This document shows positions 21,378-33,420 of a stretch of 64,000 bases of DNA, in pieces. The stretch comes from Topomyia yanbarensis. Taxonomy: Eukaryota; Arthropoda; Insecta; Diptera; Culicidae. Where the stretch lies: positions 98,466,113 to 98,530,112 of the forward strand of contig NC_080672.1 of the NCBI RefSeq assembly GCF_030247195.1. Direction: 5' to 3'. The first letter of the stretch is position 1, and each line of letters begins with the position of its first letter. The position numbers were made by a program, and so were the translations under genes. The notes below the pieces were generated by a model. That model was not told the origin of the DNA and ran no database searches. It worked only from the letters and a program-made list of their open reading frames with translations.

Positions 21378-23885
21378 AAGGAGAAGCGCGGACTGTCCAA
21401 GATGCAGCTCGGATTGCGGCAAGGAGCATCGACAGTGGATGCAATTCAGACAGTGCTCAAGAGTTCTGAGAAGGTATCTAAACAGAAGTGAAGAGGAAAT
21501 TGCTGTAGTCACGATAGATGTTAAGAATGCATTTACCAGCGCCAGCTGGGAAGCCATCGCTGCAGCGCTGCACAGAATGAGGGTTTCCGACTATCTACGC
21601 CAGATCATGAAGAGCTACTTCTAGAGCAGAGAGCTGCTATAAGAGACTAGCGAAGTGCAGAAGTCAATGCGAGTCACAATGTGCGTTCCTCAAGGCTCCA
21701 TTCTTGGTCCAACTCTTTGGAACGCGATGTACGATGGGGTAATAATTCTGCGGCTGCCCAGGAAAGTGAAAATCTTGGATTTCGCGGACGACATGTAACT
21801 AACGGTGATGGGTGAGACACTTGAAGAAGTGGAGTTGTCGGTGACGGAGACAATAGACGCGATCGAGAGCTGAATGAACGGGATCAAGCTGCAAATAGCT
21901 CACCACAAGTTGTTGGTCAGTAACTGCAAAGCGGTACAGCGGATGCAGATCACCGTTGAGGGCACGTGATTGTATCGAAGCGTGCACTGCACAGTGTTCC
22001 CAAAGAGCAAAACAGCGTTTTTTTAGATTACATCAAAACTGTTGACTTTAGCAATGTGGTATCTTCGAGAAAAAACTCCCCTTCTTTCTGTCTTATCGGA
22101 TTGATGATTAGTCTCCCTAGTAGTGAGTTACGAAATTTATTTTCTGCAATAATTCAGATAGACAAACACTTACTTCAGTAAACTAGTGGAGAACTCACTG
22201 CAAACATTTTACCTGAAGACTTAAACTCTCTAGCTTTTATGCTTTTTGAAATATAGGGGATTATTTGTGAAAGGCCCCTTAAAAGCAGTTTTTTCATCAT
22301 AAGTTTTCTTCTAGATTTTTTCCACTATATAAATATTCTAGAACATTGTTTAGGCTGTTAAACTGCATTACTTTGCCAAAGACGGAAACTTGATATCGCT
22401 AGTATGTGTGGAGATATTAACGTTTCGTGATTGAAAATAGCTCTTTTTCCAATACCGATATCTTTTAAACGGGCAAACCACTCGCTAAACAAATTAAAGT
22501 GCAAGAAAAACACAACAAATTTCGGAAAAATCAGATCTCCCCAAGGCGGCCCTCTAAGGAAATAGTCGAGTTAAAGTTTGTCTCATTCCGTCATCAAATG
22601 CATGTTCCCCTATTTACCATTTTGTTGCACTTGCGCTATTGTTATGAAGTAGGCGCAACGGAATTGTCAGTTTCTAATGTCAGACGTATGTATTAAGTTG
22701 TTAAACAACTGTAACTTTCGATTTACTTAAGACGTGCCAACAAAAGTAAGAAAGGCTAATTATTCGGACTTTAACCCTTCATTTCAGAGCTAATAGTAAT
22801 ATATAGTAATGTAATTGAACTAATTGTAATATAATGTAATGGAATGAGACAAACTTCAACTCTAGTATTTCCATAAAGGGCCGCCTTGGGGAGATCTGGT
22901 TTTTCCAGCATTGGTTGTGCTTTTCTTGCACTTTAATTTGTTTATCGAGTGGTTTGCTCGTTGTTGCCCGCTTAAAAGTTATCCGCATTGGAAAAAGAGC
23001 TATTTTCAATCAAGAAACGTGAATATCTCCACACATACTAGCGATATCAAGTTTCTGACTTTGGCAAAGTAATGCAGTTTAACAGTTTAAACAATGTTCT
23101 AGAACATTTATGTAGTGGAAAAAATCTAGAAGAAAACTTATGATTTAAAAACTGCTTTTAAGGGGCCTTTCACAAATATTGCCCTATATCTCAAAAAGCA
23201 TAAAAGCTAGAGAGTTCAAGTCTTCAGGTAAAATGTTTGCAATGAGTGCCTCCACTAGTTTGCTGAAGTAAGTGTTTATCTATCTGAATTATTGAAGAAA
23301 ATAAATTTCGTAACTCACTACTAGGGGGTTTAATCATCAATTCGATAAGACATAAAGAAGGGGAGTTCCATTCCAAGAAACTTTCTCAAAAACACCACAT
23401 TACTATAGTCAACAGTTTTGATGCAATCTAAAAGCCTCTTTTTTGCTCTTTGAGACCCCTGTGCACTGTAGCAATTTGGAGTGATACCCGACGACTGGTT
23501 GAGTTTCAACAACCACGTCGACTACGCTTGCGAAAATTCGGCGAGGGCAACAAAAGCAATAGCGAGAATCATGCCAAACGTCGGCTGTCCGAGAAGCAGC
23601 ACGGGACGTCTGCTATCTACCGTTTCGTCATCGATACTTCGATATAGGGTTCCCTGGGGTGCTGCGCTGCAAACCAAACGGAGCCGTGAAAAGCTGAACC
23701 GGACATTCCGGCTGATGCCCGTACGAATCGCGAGTGGTTACAGAACAATATCGTCGGAGGTAGTATGCGTTATCGCCGGCATGATCCCGAAAATGCATCA
23801 CTATGGCTGAGGACTAATCCCAAATGTGACAGCTTGGGTGCGTAGGAAACATGGAGATGTGAACTTACATTTGATACAAATTTTG
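21378..23885 (+). pseudogene. R1-clade LINE ORF2, right copy, with fold-back insertion
   Basis: 5'-truncated within RT: it starts near QLGLR, then STVDAIQTVLKSSEKVSKQK in a shifted frame and IAVVTIDVKNAFTSASWEAI. VPQGSILGPTLWNAMYDGV follows, then the FADD region (LDFADDM*). After the insertion at 21990-23460 it resumes with DDWLSFNNHVDYACENSARA, SSSILRYRVPWGAALQTKRS and MTAWVRRKHGDVNLHL. The 205 bp equivalent to 13152-13355 of the left copy are deleted, removing the C-terminal zinc finger. Identity to the left copy here is about 95%, noticeably below that of the adjoining palindrome arms. Confidence 0.82.
21990..23460. mobile_element. 1.47-kb fold-back element with 8-bp target duplication
   Basis: It splits the R1 copy after AAGCGTGCACTG and is flanked by GTGCACTG at 21982-21989 and 23461-23468. 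The third R1 copy carries the same site once, unoccupied, at 37693-37700. The outer ends are inverted (CAGTGTTCCCAAAGAGCAAA against CAGGGGTCTCAAAGAGCAAA). The inverted arms are about 600 bp each, roughly 21990-22591 and 22841-23460, around a ~250-bp centre. The 8-bp duplication and CAG-type ends suggest a hAT transposase, supplied in trans. No transposase is encoded. Confidence 0.9.
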
Positions 23886-24048
23886 TACGGACACGGATGC
23901 TGCAGAGGAAGTGGCGAAGGGACCAACAAAGTACGCCCTTGGGTTTTAAAGTCGCCGTTAAATCACAAATTGGGATTCGCGAGAAATTCCGCCGCCGGGG
24001 AACTATCCGTTGGTGTAGATTAGGTCCCCCGCCGGGGACCAGTTGAGT

Positions 24049-24847
24049 AGTACGCAACGTAGAACCGGGTTCGAGTCATCTGGGCACCAGTGATACGGAC
24101 GTCAGACTTAACCGGAATCGCCGGACCGACCTTAACACCCTACCGGATAGCTCGTGAGTAGGGTAGATGCACAGCCGGGGATCAGACCGCGTCGAATAGC
24201 TAGCAATGGATCATTGGGGCGCCAGTGAACCGGAAGCTACGCTCCACCCGGAATCGCTGGATGGACCTTAGCACCTACTGGCTGGTCCGTAGAGTAGGCT
24301 AGGTCCATCGCTGGGGCTACATCGAGTAGATCGGAACAAAGCGGGGAGCTGATTGACTCACGGAAACGAACATCGGCATCGGGAGAAATCTACCGCTCGG
24401 TATCGGGAGAACCTGTCTCGCCTAGGAATTCTCCTTCGGAGTAGGCCAGATCCATCGTTGGGGACTGGACCGAGTAGTTTGCGAACAAGTCGGGAGCTGA
24501 ACGAGTAAGTGGTGCTAAATGGTACGAGAAGAAAGTTTCGGTGCATAGTGGCACAAGAGAGCCGAAGGGCTAGGTAAATTAGACATTCTGAAGTTTTCCG
24601 CCCAGATTGTCTTCGTAGGGGAAGAGCATAAAGTTTCGACCCACTGCTAGCTGTCCGACTACCATGTAGAAATTGCCAGTCTGTGTTGATGGTGAAGAAC
24701 ACACCACCGTCGAGGAGTAGTGCTGTAACCCTACTGAAGGAACTAACTGCTAAGTAGTGGAATTAGAGTGGGTGTTATGCTCATAAAAACCCCCTCCCCG
24801 AAGTAATGCCGTAAGGTAGTGCCGGGGAGGATTCAGGTTTTAGGCAA
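24049..24847 (+). other. R1 3' UTR, right copy
   Basis: Mirror of 12205-13003, directly downstream of the right R1 copy. Being in the same order relative to R1 in both arms, it shows that the arms join to R1 at its natural 3' side. Confidence 0.65.
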
Positions 24848-25611
24848 GAGTAGTGGTTTTTGGCGAGTCGGATGGCAACACAAACCAGCTCCCTGAGACA
24901 TTACAGTTCAATATATTTTTTTCCTGCAGCCTCAGGGCTTTTTTGGAAGTTTTTTGCTATCTTCTAAAAACAAAAACAAAAAAAACACACACAGTCGATT
25001 GGTATATGAGACTCGGCCAAATAACAAATCGAAATTGAAAATAATAAAATTTTCTGAACTATATATGAAGAAATAATAGCTCATTGAGTTAAAACTATCA
25101 GCAATAGTCTAGAAATGTCTCGCTCATATACATACTAATTTGATAATAAATCCAGTGAAGATAAATTTTCTGTATTGTATTGTGAAGATATTTTTGTTCC
25201 TTACATGAGAAACTATCAACGGTCTTCTAGAAATGTTTCGCTCACATACAAATAATTTAAGGTTATATCATTCATGGTTATTCACGATAGATTTAAATTC
25301 TTCCACATAATTGTAATTTTCAGTGTTTTGTAGTACTTGCACCGACTTTTTAGTCGTAGAAAATTCAACTTTGGTCGCATCTAAATGCAGTAGTAGTAAT
25401 ACAGTAGTCTAGATAGCCCAAAAAAATAGTAGTTTGCAATATTTTCTAAACTGCTAAGATGTAACGAGATGGAAATTTCACTTTCGAGGTCTGGTTATTA
25501 GAGTGTTGAAATGATGATTGACATGATCGTATATCACGCCTCTTGGTTTAGAACCGAGCATATGAGCATAAGGTGTAATGTTTCTTCCTTCGAACCACTT
25601 GCTCTCGTGTA

Positions 25612-26048
25612 CATATTTATTACCATTTATTACCGCATTTTTTTCCGAAGATATTAAACATTAGATAGTCCTTCCTGAGTTTCAAAAGAACTTGATAGTG
25701 TCCCCGATACTCGGACATCACTCGATCCATAGTCGATTTGATCAAATATGTCGGTTTAGCTAGAAACCCATATTCGTGTATTAGATCCCATAGGTGATCT
25801 CAATCGATTGTATCATATGCGGCTTTGAAATCTATAAACAGGTGGCACGTTGTAATTGCAACATTTTTGAAAGACTAGTCGAATCGAAAATATTTCGTTT
25901 GTTATGATGCATGCCCCAGTAAAACCTGCTCTGAATTCCCCATTTTTCTCTTTAGGCAGCGGTGAACACTTTGTAGGTGGCATTCAGCAATGTGATTGAC
26001 TGGTACTTGCAACAATCCAGCTTATCACCTTTGTTATAGACGGGACAT
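25612..26048 (-). pseudogene. Degenerate RTE fragment, mirrored copy
   Basis: Inverted duplicate of 11004-11440 inside the right palindrome arm, with the same stops and frameshifts. Confidence 0.65.
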
Positions 26049-27377
26049 GTGTACTACTCCCTCATTATTTTATATGAAGAGTAAACTGCAATAAGAACGT
26101 AGGGAATCGTATATCTGCAAAAACAAACACGGACTTTTAAAAACTACAGCCATTTTCAAAATCTCTCTCGATTTAGCAGAAGCTTGTACTAGATCGAACA
26201 ATCGACTAATGATACATATGCATACTATGCTGAAGTATGCTCTCCAAAATGTGATTTTGTGTAAAGATTTGGGAGAAAAGTTCTTCATTCAAACATAGAA
26301 TAAAGAATTTTACTCCCAAACATTTACGGAAAATCACCTATAATTCTCACAAGCTGACATCAGCAGCCTGGTAAATATAAACATTTGAATTGTGCGTTTA
26401 TTTCCCCGGCAAGCAGTTTATCGTCTATTTATTCTTCATTAGTGGGAGGGTAACCAAATTTTCACCTCTCAAGAACTTGCGAAAAGCTACTGACAATGCA
26501 GTATGGAAGCTCCACCTCAACGGCATCCCTTATTATTGAACGCCCAGGCAGTTTAGTAACTATAATAACATATCGGAAAGAATGAAATATTCAAACCAAC
26601 AGTCAGACTATAGAAATCATCAATGGGGAAACACGTGGCTGCAACCATGCGGTAGCATGCGGCTAACCGACATTTGTGATTTCTTACCTGTTTCACCATT
26701 GTGCTATATGATCGGTGTAAAGTCAGACCGGACTAAGTAGCAAAATCTCAAAAGAAGAGAAAATGATAGGATTGAATCAATAATTTCTTCTTCAGCTACA
26801 TTTCATTTGCGCCAGATTTGAAAAATATTATCATTAGCATGAATTATGAAATGAATCCATTGCGGATAATACCGTAAAGAATGCAAAGATTCAATTTTTG
26901 TACACGTTTTTCTCTGTATCAATGTAATATCGCTTAGTCCGGTCTGGCACAAAACCGACATCTTGCATGCGCGTGCGCTTTGTATTCGTTTTCACTGAAG
27001 TTAGACTGGACATACGGCATTTGGTAGAAATGCGGCTGCAAATATGGGTATTTCATCAACTTTACTAAAATATGAATAACTCAAAAACGAAGCATCGTAG
27101 CTATGTAATGTAAGCGAACAAAAAATTCTACACAAAGCAAGCTACAATCCTATGCAATAATATGGGGCACTTTTGAATAAAATATCGGAGATATTTTGGT
27201 TCGAACTAGAAAATGCTAGCCGTGAGTAATCATCAAAATTTTAAAATTTTAGTTATACCAAAAAATAGCTTAATTCCTTGCGCAACTTTACACGAGAGGG
27301 ATTGTTGATATCTTTTACGTAAAAGTTTTAAAAATTCGAGAAAGCGCCGCAGCCGATCCTGTAACCTTTCGCCTTAA

Positions 27378-29326
27378 TGGAGAAAAATAATTCCTTCCCA
27401 AATTTTTCTCCGCTAAGGAGAAATGTAGCATAGAACATTTTTTATGTTTTCAGAAAATGAGCAAATATAGGTAGAGGTACAGAAATTCCATATAGTTAAG
27501 AAAGTACTTTGAATTCAAAGCGATGGCCTACACTTTTTGTACATTAATCGATTTTAATGGATCTCGTCAACAATTTCAGAAAGAAATTTTTTCTACATTC
27601 TCGCAAACAACAGACAAAAATCCATAGAAGTAACGAAATATTATTTAGTTGGCATCAGATGATCTATAGTTCTTGATGCACCAACCGATTGTAATTAACC
27701 CTCGAAAAAGTAAGGGGTCTCAGATGGCCAGCTAGTTACAGTTCTCTAGTTTCAATGAACTTGTAATTTGAAATACAAATGATCGAGTATTTTTGAGCTT
27801 TCGATTCTCTCACTGATAAAACGACAATAAAGACGAATTTGATTTCATAGGGTCTTAGGGGCAATGCTTTTTGAAGCCACAATTTTAGCTCTCTCTCTCT
27901 CTCCGATTTGCATTTTAATCAATACTTTAGTTTAACGAAGTTTGGTTCTTAAATGATATTAATAATTCTGTTCAACACAAAATCGGGGAGCAGAACGAAA
28001 AAAAATGGCGAAAGTTTAGGATCCCAGAAAACCCCTGGAAAAGAAATTATTGAAAAAAAGGGAACGGGGCTTCACAGTTTAAAACCAAAGTTTGTATGGA
28101 GAACTAGGGGTGTTCAATAGGAAAGATATCAATGTAAATGGTCATCTTAAATTTTCGCAGTCTTACATAAAATGCTTATTACATCGAAAAAGGAATCTAT
28201 GCAATTTTACATCGAAAAAGGAATCTATGCCTGTAACATCAGCATCTATTGTCAAAACAAACGAAAACCGCTAAAAACCTATTTATAAAATTTTTTGCTT
28301 CAAGGAAATTTTTGAAAATCTCAGAGATCAAAAATTTTATGGTAATGCCATATGGTTTCAAAATGCATGAACCGTCGAGATCTAAGGTAAGGTAAGATCT
28401 GAAAAGGAAAAAAAAAACAGAAAAAAAGAGATAAAAAAGCGCTAAAAAAGAATTGTTTGGGACATTCTAGTTTAAAAAACTACAAGGGGAAGCCCTATGG
28501 GGTTGCACGAACTAATAATAAATCAAATATATTTCTAATGTACAGTTTAAGCACAACCAATCAACACCGAATATTACATATTGAACCAAACCTTCTTGGT
28601 TATCAGGTTATTTCATTTGTAGTAGGTGATCAAATCCGATTAAACTTATTTGAGAAGATCTGAAGAAAGGAAACAGAAAACCGTGACCGAACTAATATAT
28701 GAAACTAAATCTATATAGCACAAGATCAGCTTTAAAAAATTGTAAAAACTTTTCGATTGTGTGTGGTAAAAAAACCAGGACCGGTGAAGAAAAATCAAAT
28801 TTTAAACAATATAATAACATTATATTGTATATATATATATATATATTTATATACACACTAGAGTCGGAAACAATTTTATAGATGGACTTAGATGCGTTTT
28901 TCGAATGGCAGTATTCATTTATACATGAGCTTTGTAGTTTGTAACTAATAGCAGAATCAAAATATGTTGGGCTGAAAGGAAATGAATCAATTAATTGATT
29001 GAACGTGAATAGTAAACTTTCGTTGTGCTTTCCATCGATCCGCGTAAATTTGCTAAGAAAGTTTTCATCTTTGCGCAACGAAAATACAGGTTGCTGTCAT
29101 GCAGGTTACGCATACAACCGCTTACAAATTATTTATACCTACCTACACATTCGCCTCAAACATTGAACCCAACCCAACGTCAAAGCAAAATGAGTCAACG
29201 CTGATAAGAGACGAACAGTACCACGACACTATGCTAACCGTGTTAGCAAATGGAGCCCGAATGTACAAGCGATTTTGTGTACGAATAATAATAGAGCACA
29301 ACACAAAAGAAAGCATAGTGTTCGAA
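27378..29326. other. Unassigned AT-rich region
   Basis: No gene or known repeat. Small features include a CT run near 27892-27903, a near-duplicated ACATCGAAAAAGGAATCTAT at 28180-28230 and a short AT run near 28829-28846. Confidence 0.4.
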
Positions 29327-29476
29327 CGGACAAGCTCAGTCGCGTCTTTGACGGCACTGGGTAGCGTACCTCCGCAGCCAGTGTAACGGACTGCTAACTC
29401 AGCTACACTGGCTGTGAAAACACACAGCGCAGTGATCTGCTCCGCCTGCCGTTCAACAGGCAACTGAGCTTGTCCG
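29327..29476. repeat. Nested inverted repeats
   Basis: The outer pair is a perfect 14 bp, CGGACAAGCTCAGT (29327-29340), against its complement at 29463-29476. Inside, CAGCCAGTGTA (29375-29385) pairs perfectly with 29404-29414 across an 18-nt loop. The segment is more GC-rich than its surroundings. It may be a structured RNA or a small element terminus; the sequence does not decide. Confidence 0.6.
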
Positions 29477-30300
29477 GCCAAATCCGTTCTTTGAATAGTC
29501 GATGATGATGTCATTCATAGAAGCGTAGCGCACTAGGTACACAAATCTGTCGTGCTGGACTTGGGAAGCGCTATCTTCTGTGTGTAAATGCGCGATATTT
29601 TGACTAGGTTGTACATTATTTAAATTTTTAATGCCATGATATAAAAAATCTTTGGGTTTATCTATTGGGATCAATTCTTTGAAGTATTTCGGGGTGATAT
29701 GTGCAAAATTTTTTGAATTTATCGTGAGATGGCTGAATTATATGTGTTTAAAATTGGATCACTTTTCGTTACATACCATTTTTGTAGAATTCGCAAAGTG
29801 CATCCCCATATCGAAAACAAAGACGTAGTCCTACGTTAAAAAGCCTTTCATTGAAGTTGGAAAAACTTTTGACCATCGAATTTTCGTAACGAACTCGGCT
29901 TTAGGGTAGCTGAAAAAATCTAAATGATGGCAGAAGTTTATCATTTGAATTTGTTCTGCTTCCAAACCCAGTTTGTTGGGAAAATGTCCATTTTATATAA
30001 ATTTGCGAGCAAAAATAACGAGGCCTACCATGTCAATATGGTTCGCATAAATGTTTAGAACTATCAAGATCATTAGTTTAAAATACCTCGACTGAGAAAT
30101 GATTGTTCGAATATATATTTGTCTAGATTGATACTGAAAAACCAACGTTTTCTCACGTTATACAACGCAAATAACATATTTGGAGTGCACTGATTCCGCC
30201 GCCTGTTCCAACAATGGTTCTGTACATTGAGTTTGGGAGGTGCTAAGTATTGTTAAGAAGAATAAAACACCAAATTAAAAAAAAACTCGATTAAAATTTT
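29477..30300. other. Unassigned AT-rich region
   Basis: Nothing recognisable. Confidence 0.4.
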
Positions 30301-30340
30301 CCTTTGAAAAAGGCCAGCAATATGGCCGAAACGTCGGAAA
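30301..30340 (+). other. Hammerhead-like core motif (GGCC...GGCCGAAACGTC)
   Basis: Reads TTTGAAAAAGGCC, an 8-nt loop, then GGCCGAAACGTCGG. A short GC stem followed by GAAAC and GTC resembles stem II and the conserved core of a hammerhead ribozyme, but the CUGAUGA box is degenerate (TTTGAAA). Hammerheads are known in Penelope-like and other retroelements. Cleavage competence is unlikely here. Confidence 0.25.
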
Positions 30341-30587
30341 CAAAACCAAGTCGATTGATTCAAATATACAAATCTTCAAAAGTCAATATCGAAGCATAGT
30401 TCACCATATTTTTTTATAACTGTGCGTTCCTACTCAGCTTAAAATGTTTTGTTATAAAACTGTTTCTTTTAAATCGAAAATTTGTACTTTACTAATATAT
30501 TGTTTTATTCTGTCTTTCAGGTATGTTTTATCGTGTTTTTCTATTATTGGTTGTGGTAAGTAAGATTTCCATTTTGCCTTTCTGCTC

Positions 30588-30782
<195 letters not shown>

Positions 30783-30821
30783 TACTGATACATGATTTGT
30801 TATATCTTGAACATGATCTGG

Positions 30822-31600
30822 TTTTCGTGGTTGTGTACTCGTGTACTACACAATCAATACATATTTTCTCGCGAACTATTTCACGAAACCCGGAATATTA
30901 TTCACAAATATTTTCATTCATCGTGAACTAGTTCATGATTTCTAATTTATTAGTCCCTATTCAATATCCGTGCTCGTGAAATTGTTCACAAAATCATAAA
31001 ATATTATACGTGAGCTTGTTCATGATTTCTAGCGAATTAGTTACAACTCACCATGCTCATGAAATAATTTACAAAATAGAAAAATATTATTCATGCACAC
31101 GAGAACTGATTCATGATTCCTAGCGACTGACTCTTCGTGCTCGTGAAATAGTTCATAAAATCATGAAATCTTATTCATGGAAACGTGAAATGATTCATGA
31201 TTCCTAGTATAATAGTCACACCTGTCCATATGAGCCCGTAAAATAGTTCTAATAATCATTAAATTATTGTTCATGTGTTCGTGAACTGGTTCTTGATTCC
31301 TAATTTTCACGAATCGCCATTCGTTCTTGTTTCCTGAGCACGAATGACGAAAAAATCATAAAATATTATTCATAGATTCGTGAACATGATAGTACATGAC
31401 GATCTATCTTGAGTTCTTGTGATATTAAGAAGACATCCCCAATCATTTTCCATTTCATGCAACTCTGCACATGGTGTTGAAATTTTCACGTGAACTATTT
31501 CACAACACTTGAGCTTTTTGCATGAAATGTCATACAGTTATGTCCAGCCTCTAGCGACAAGTGATAGGTGCGAGCAGCAGATTAAAGGAGTGGCCTCCTA
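30822..31600 (+). repeat. ~95-bp dyad-rich tandem repeats, first block
   Basis: Diverged copies of a unit containing CGTGAAATAGTTCACGAAAT, ATTATTCATG, CGTGAACTGGTTCATGATTC and CTAGTATAATAGTC. Many segments are self-complementary around GAACTAGTTC. The block ends with CCAGCCTCTAGCGAC followed by ACGAGCAGCAG-like sequence, just as the blocks at 61140 and 63055 do, so this is a partial third copy of the 59.6-64 kb unit. Confidence 0.85.
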
Positions 31601-33055
31601 CCCCTGACCACGGGTCCTTTTTATGCCCTCGCACACTTGTAAGTAAAATATCTATGATTGGGCCTACGTCCCTTGGGGAGTAGAGGAGTCTCCACGCTCC
31701 CGATATTTTCTGAAATATATAAAAGAAAAAAACACAGTTTTCGGGTAATCGTAGCAAATTTGTATCTCTTTTGATTTGAACAAATGAATGAGAACAAGTT
31801 GAAGTAGATTGGTATTTCAAACCATTGAAGACAGCGATCACGATACCCAGTGTGCTCTCTGCTTCTGGTCGAGCCAGTGAGAAAGAGGTGACAAAGAGAA
31901 GTTTTTTTCATATTGTAAGCCTCGTATGAAGAACAAAAGAACCTGTTACTTTAATTTTTGTCGTGGTGAATTGTCGAGATGAGTGAGTCGCAGAAGCAAG
32001 AAGTTTTGCTCCGACCAAGAACGGAGGACATTGCAAACTCCATACAAAAGCTGGACAAAACTTCAAAAGTAGTTTAAAATGACTGAAAATATATCTAAGG
32101 GTGCGCTGAACTCGATTTTGATTAAATTAGGGCGCTAAACTGAAAACTAGACAGCCTAGGGTGCTTCTAAAAGTTTTTTTTTTAATTTCGCGAAAGTAAA
32201 TTCAATTAAATTTTCAAAACATATAGTACACGTAAGTGACCAGAAACATTTTGATTGCCTAGGGTAGTCCTTAGTAACGATTTAGCCAGGGGGTACCAAT
32301 TTATCGAAAACTTGGAATAAAAAGTGATGTAATTTTATACATTGGTTTGTCCGGGAGTGAAACACCGAGAATTCATCAGTTTACGCAACTCAACATGGAA
32401 ACCTGCTTATTGGGAATCAACTCGCTTATAATTCTAGGCAACAAGTGAAATGTTTTTCTTATTGTGCTGAGTTGTTTTGAATGAATTGTAACTTTGTTAA
32501 TGTTTACAATATGTTGTAGAGTATTATTAAATTTGTTCACTGTTTGTCTGTTGAATATGATACCAACTGGAGCTCTCGAAAGACTGTTGACATACACGTA
32601 AGTTTTTTAAGCATAGATATAAGTTACTCGTAAGAAATATATAGTTTTAAAAATCGTCTGTACGATGTATACCGAAGATATGAAAATAAAATTGAAATTA
32701 TGTATATCTTCAGTCCAATCTGAATACCATCGTAAAAAAATCATCCCGTCATAGCTCTTTAAGAGATAATCCTCATGTACTAATTCATGAACGTATGCGT
32801 TTAGTATAGTTATAAAAGACAGCATATCTCAAGGTGTTTGATAGAATGCCTCAAATTTTTGTTTTATTCGTGTATTTATTTATAGCTACTAAAAGATGAC
32901 AGATGATTTCGAAGAAGATCTCAAATCATGCCCTACTACATATGTTGCATATTGCAGCTAACCCGCACAATACTTTGTCATTGATTTTCAATTCCAATGG
33001 TGCTATGAATATCTCTCCTTATGGGTACTGACTTGGTTTTTCGTGCAAAAATATC
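31601..33055. other. Unassigned AT-rich region
   Basis: No supported gene. A word near 32045 matches the reverse complement of 16955-16985, suggesting a dispersed repeat end. Confidence 0.4.
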
Positions 33056-33107
33056 CTATTTCAAAGCATACACAAACTTTGCACTGTTTGTGTATGCTTT
33101 GAAATAG
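33056..33107. repeat. Perfect 22-bp stem, 8-nt loop hairpin
   Basis: CTATTTCAAAGCATACACAA plus AC (33056-33077) is exactly complementary to 33086-33107 across TTTGCACT. Perfect pairing over 22 bp suggests a recent inverted duplication or small palindromic element end. A microRNA precursor would usually have bulges. Confidence 0.9.
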
Positions 33108-33319
33108 AGGCGTGAGCTCACTCTACTAACCCCTTCCCCTCATTCCCTTCCAAACCCATTCATTCAGCATTCCAAAATACGATCACATGAGGATAGCGTT
33201 GAACTCATGCTGATTAAGCAAATTAAATATTATACTTTTCTGTTTAAAGTGCGCCAGCGTCGACTTTCGTGGTAGTCGTGGAATACTTGCTAAGTGTAAT
33301 AAGAATGCGATGGACATTT

Positions 33320-33420
33320 CCACAATTATATTGAACATAACCAGCTAATTAATCATAGTGTGGATAAATGAGAAAGGCACAATCGCAATCAGATTTTTGG
33401 ATTGGTCCCATTGTGCCCCG
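33320..33420 (-). repeat. Partial copy of the ~390-bp dispersed repeat
   Basis: In minus sense it includes GTGCCTTTCTCATTTATCCA and a nearby AGCTGGTTATGTTCAATATA, matching the first part of copies A (20886) and B (49490). Confidence 0.65.

Larger units (their letters stand above)
23901..27377 (-). repeat. Right arm of 17.7-kb palindrome
   Basis: Reverse-complement partner of 9675-13151. Includes the mirrored RTE debris and R1 3' UTR. The outer edge at 27377 is followed by unrelated sequence (TGGAGAAAAATAATTCC). Confidence 0.95.

Noticed and set aside
29386..29403. GGACTGCTAACTC resembling a tRNA-Ser anticodon arm
   Set aside because: The anticodon stem does not pair and there is no acceptor stem or B box at proper spacing.
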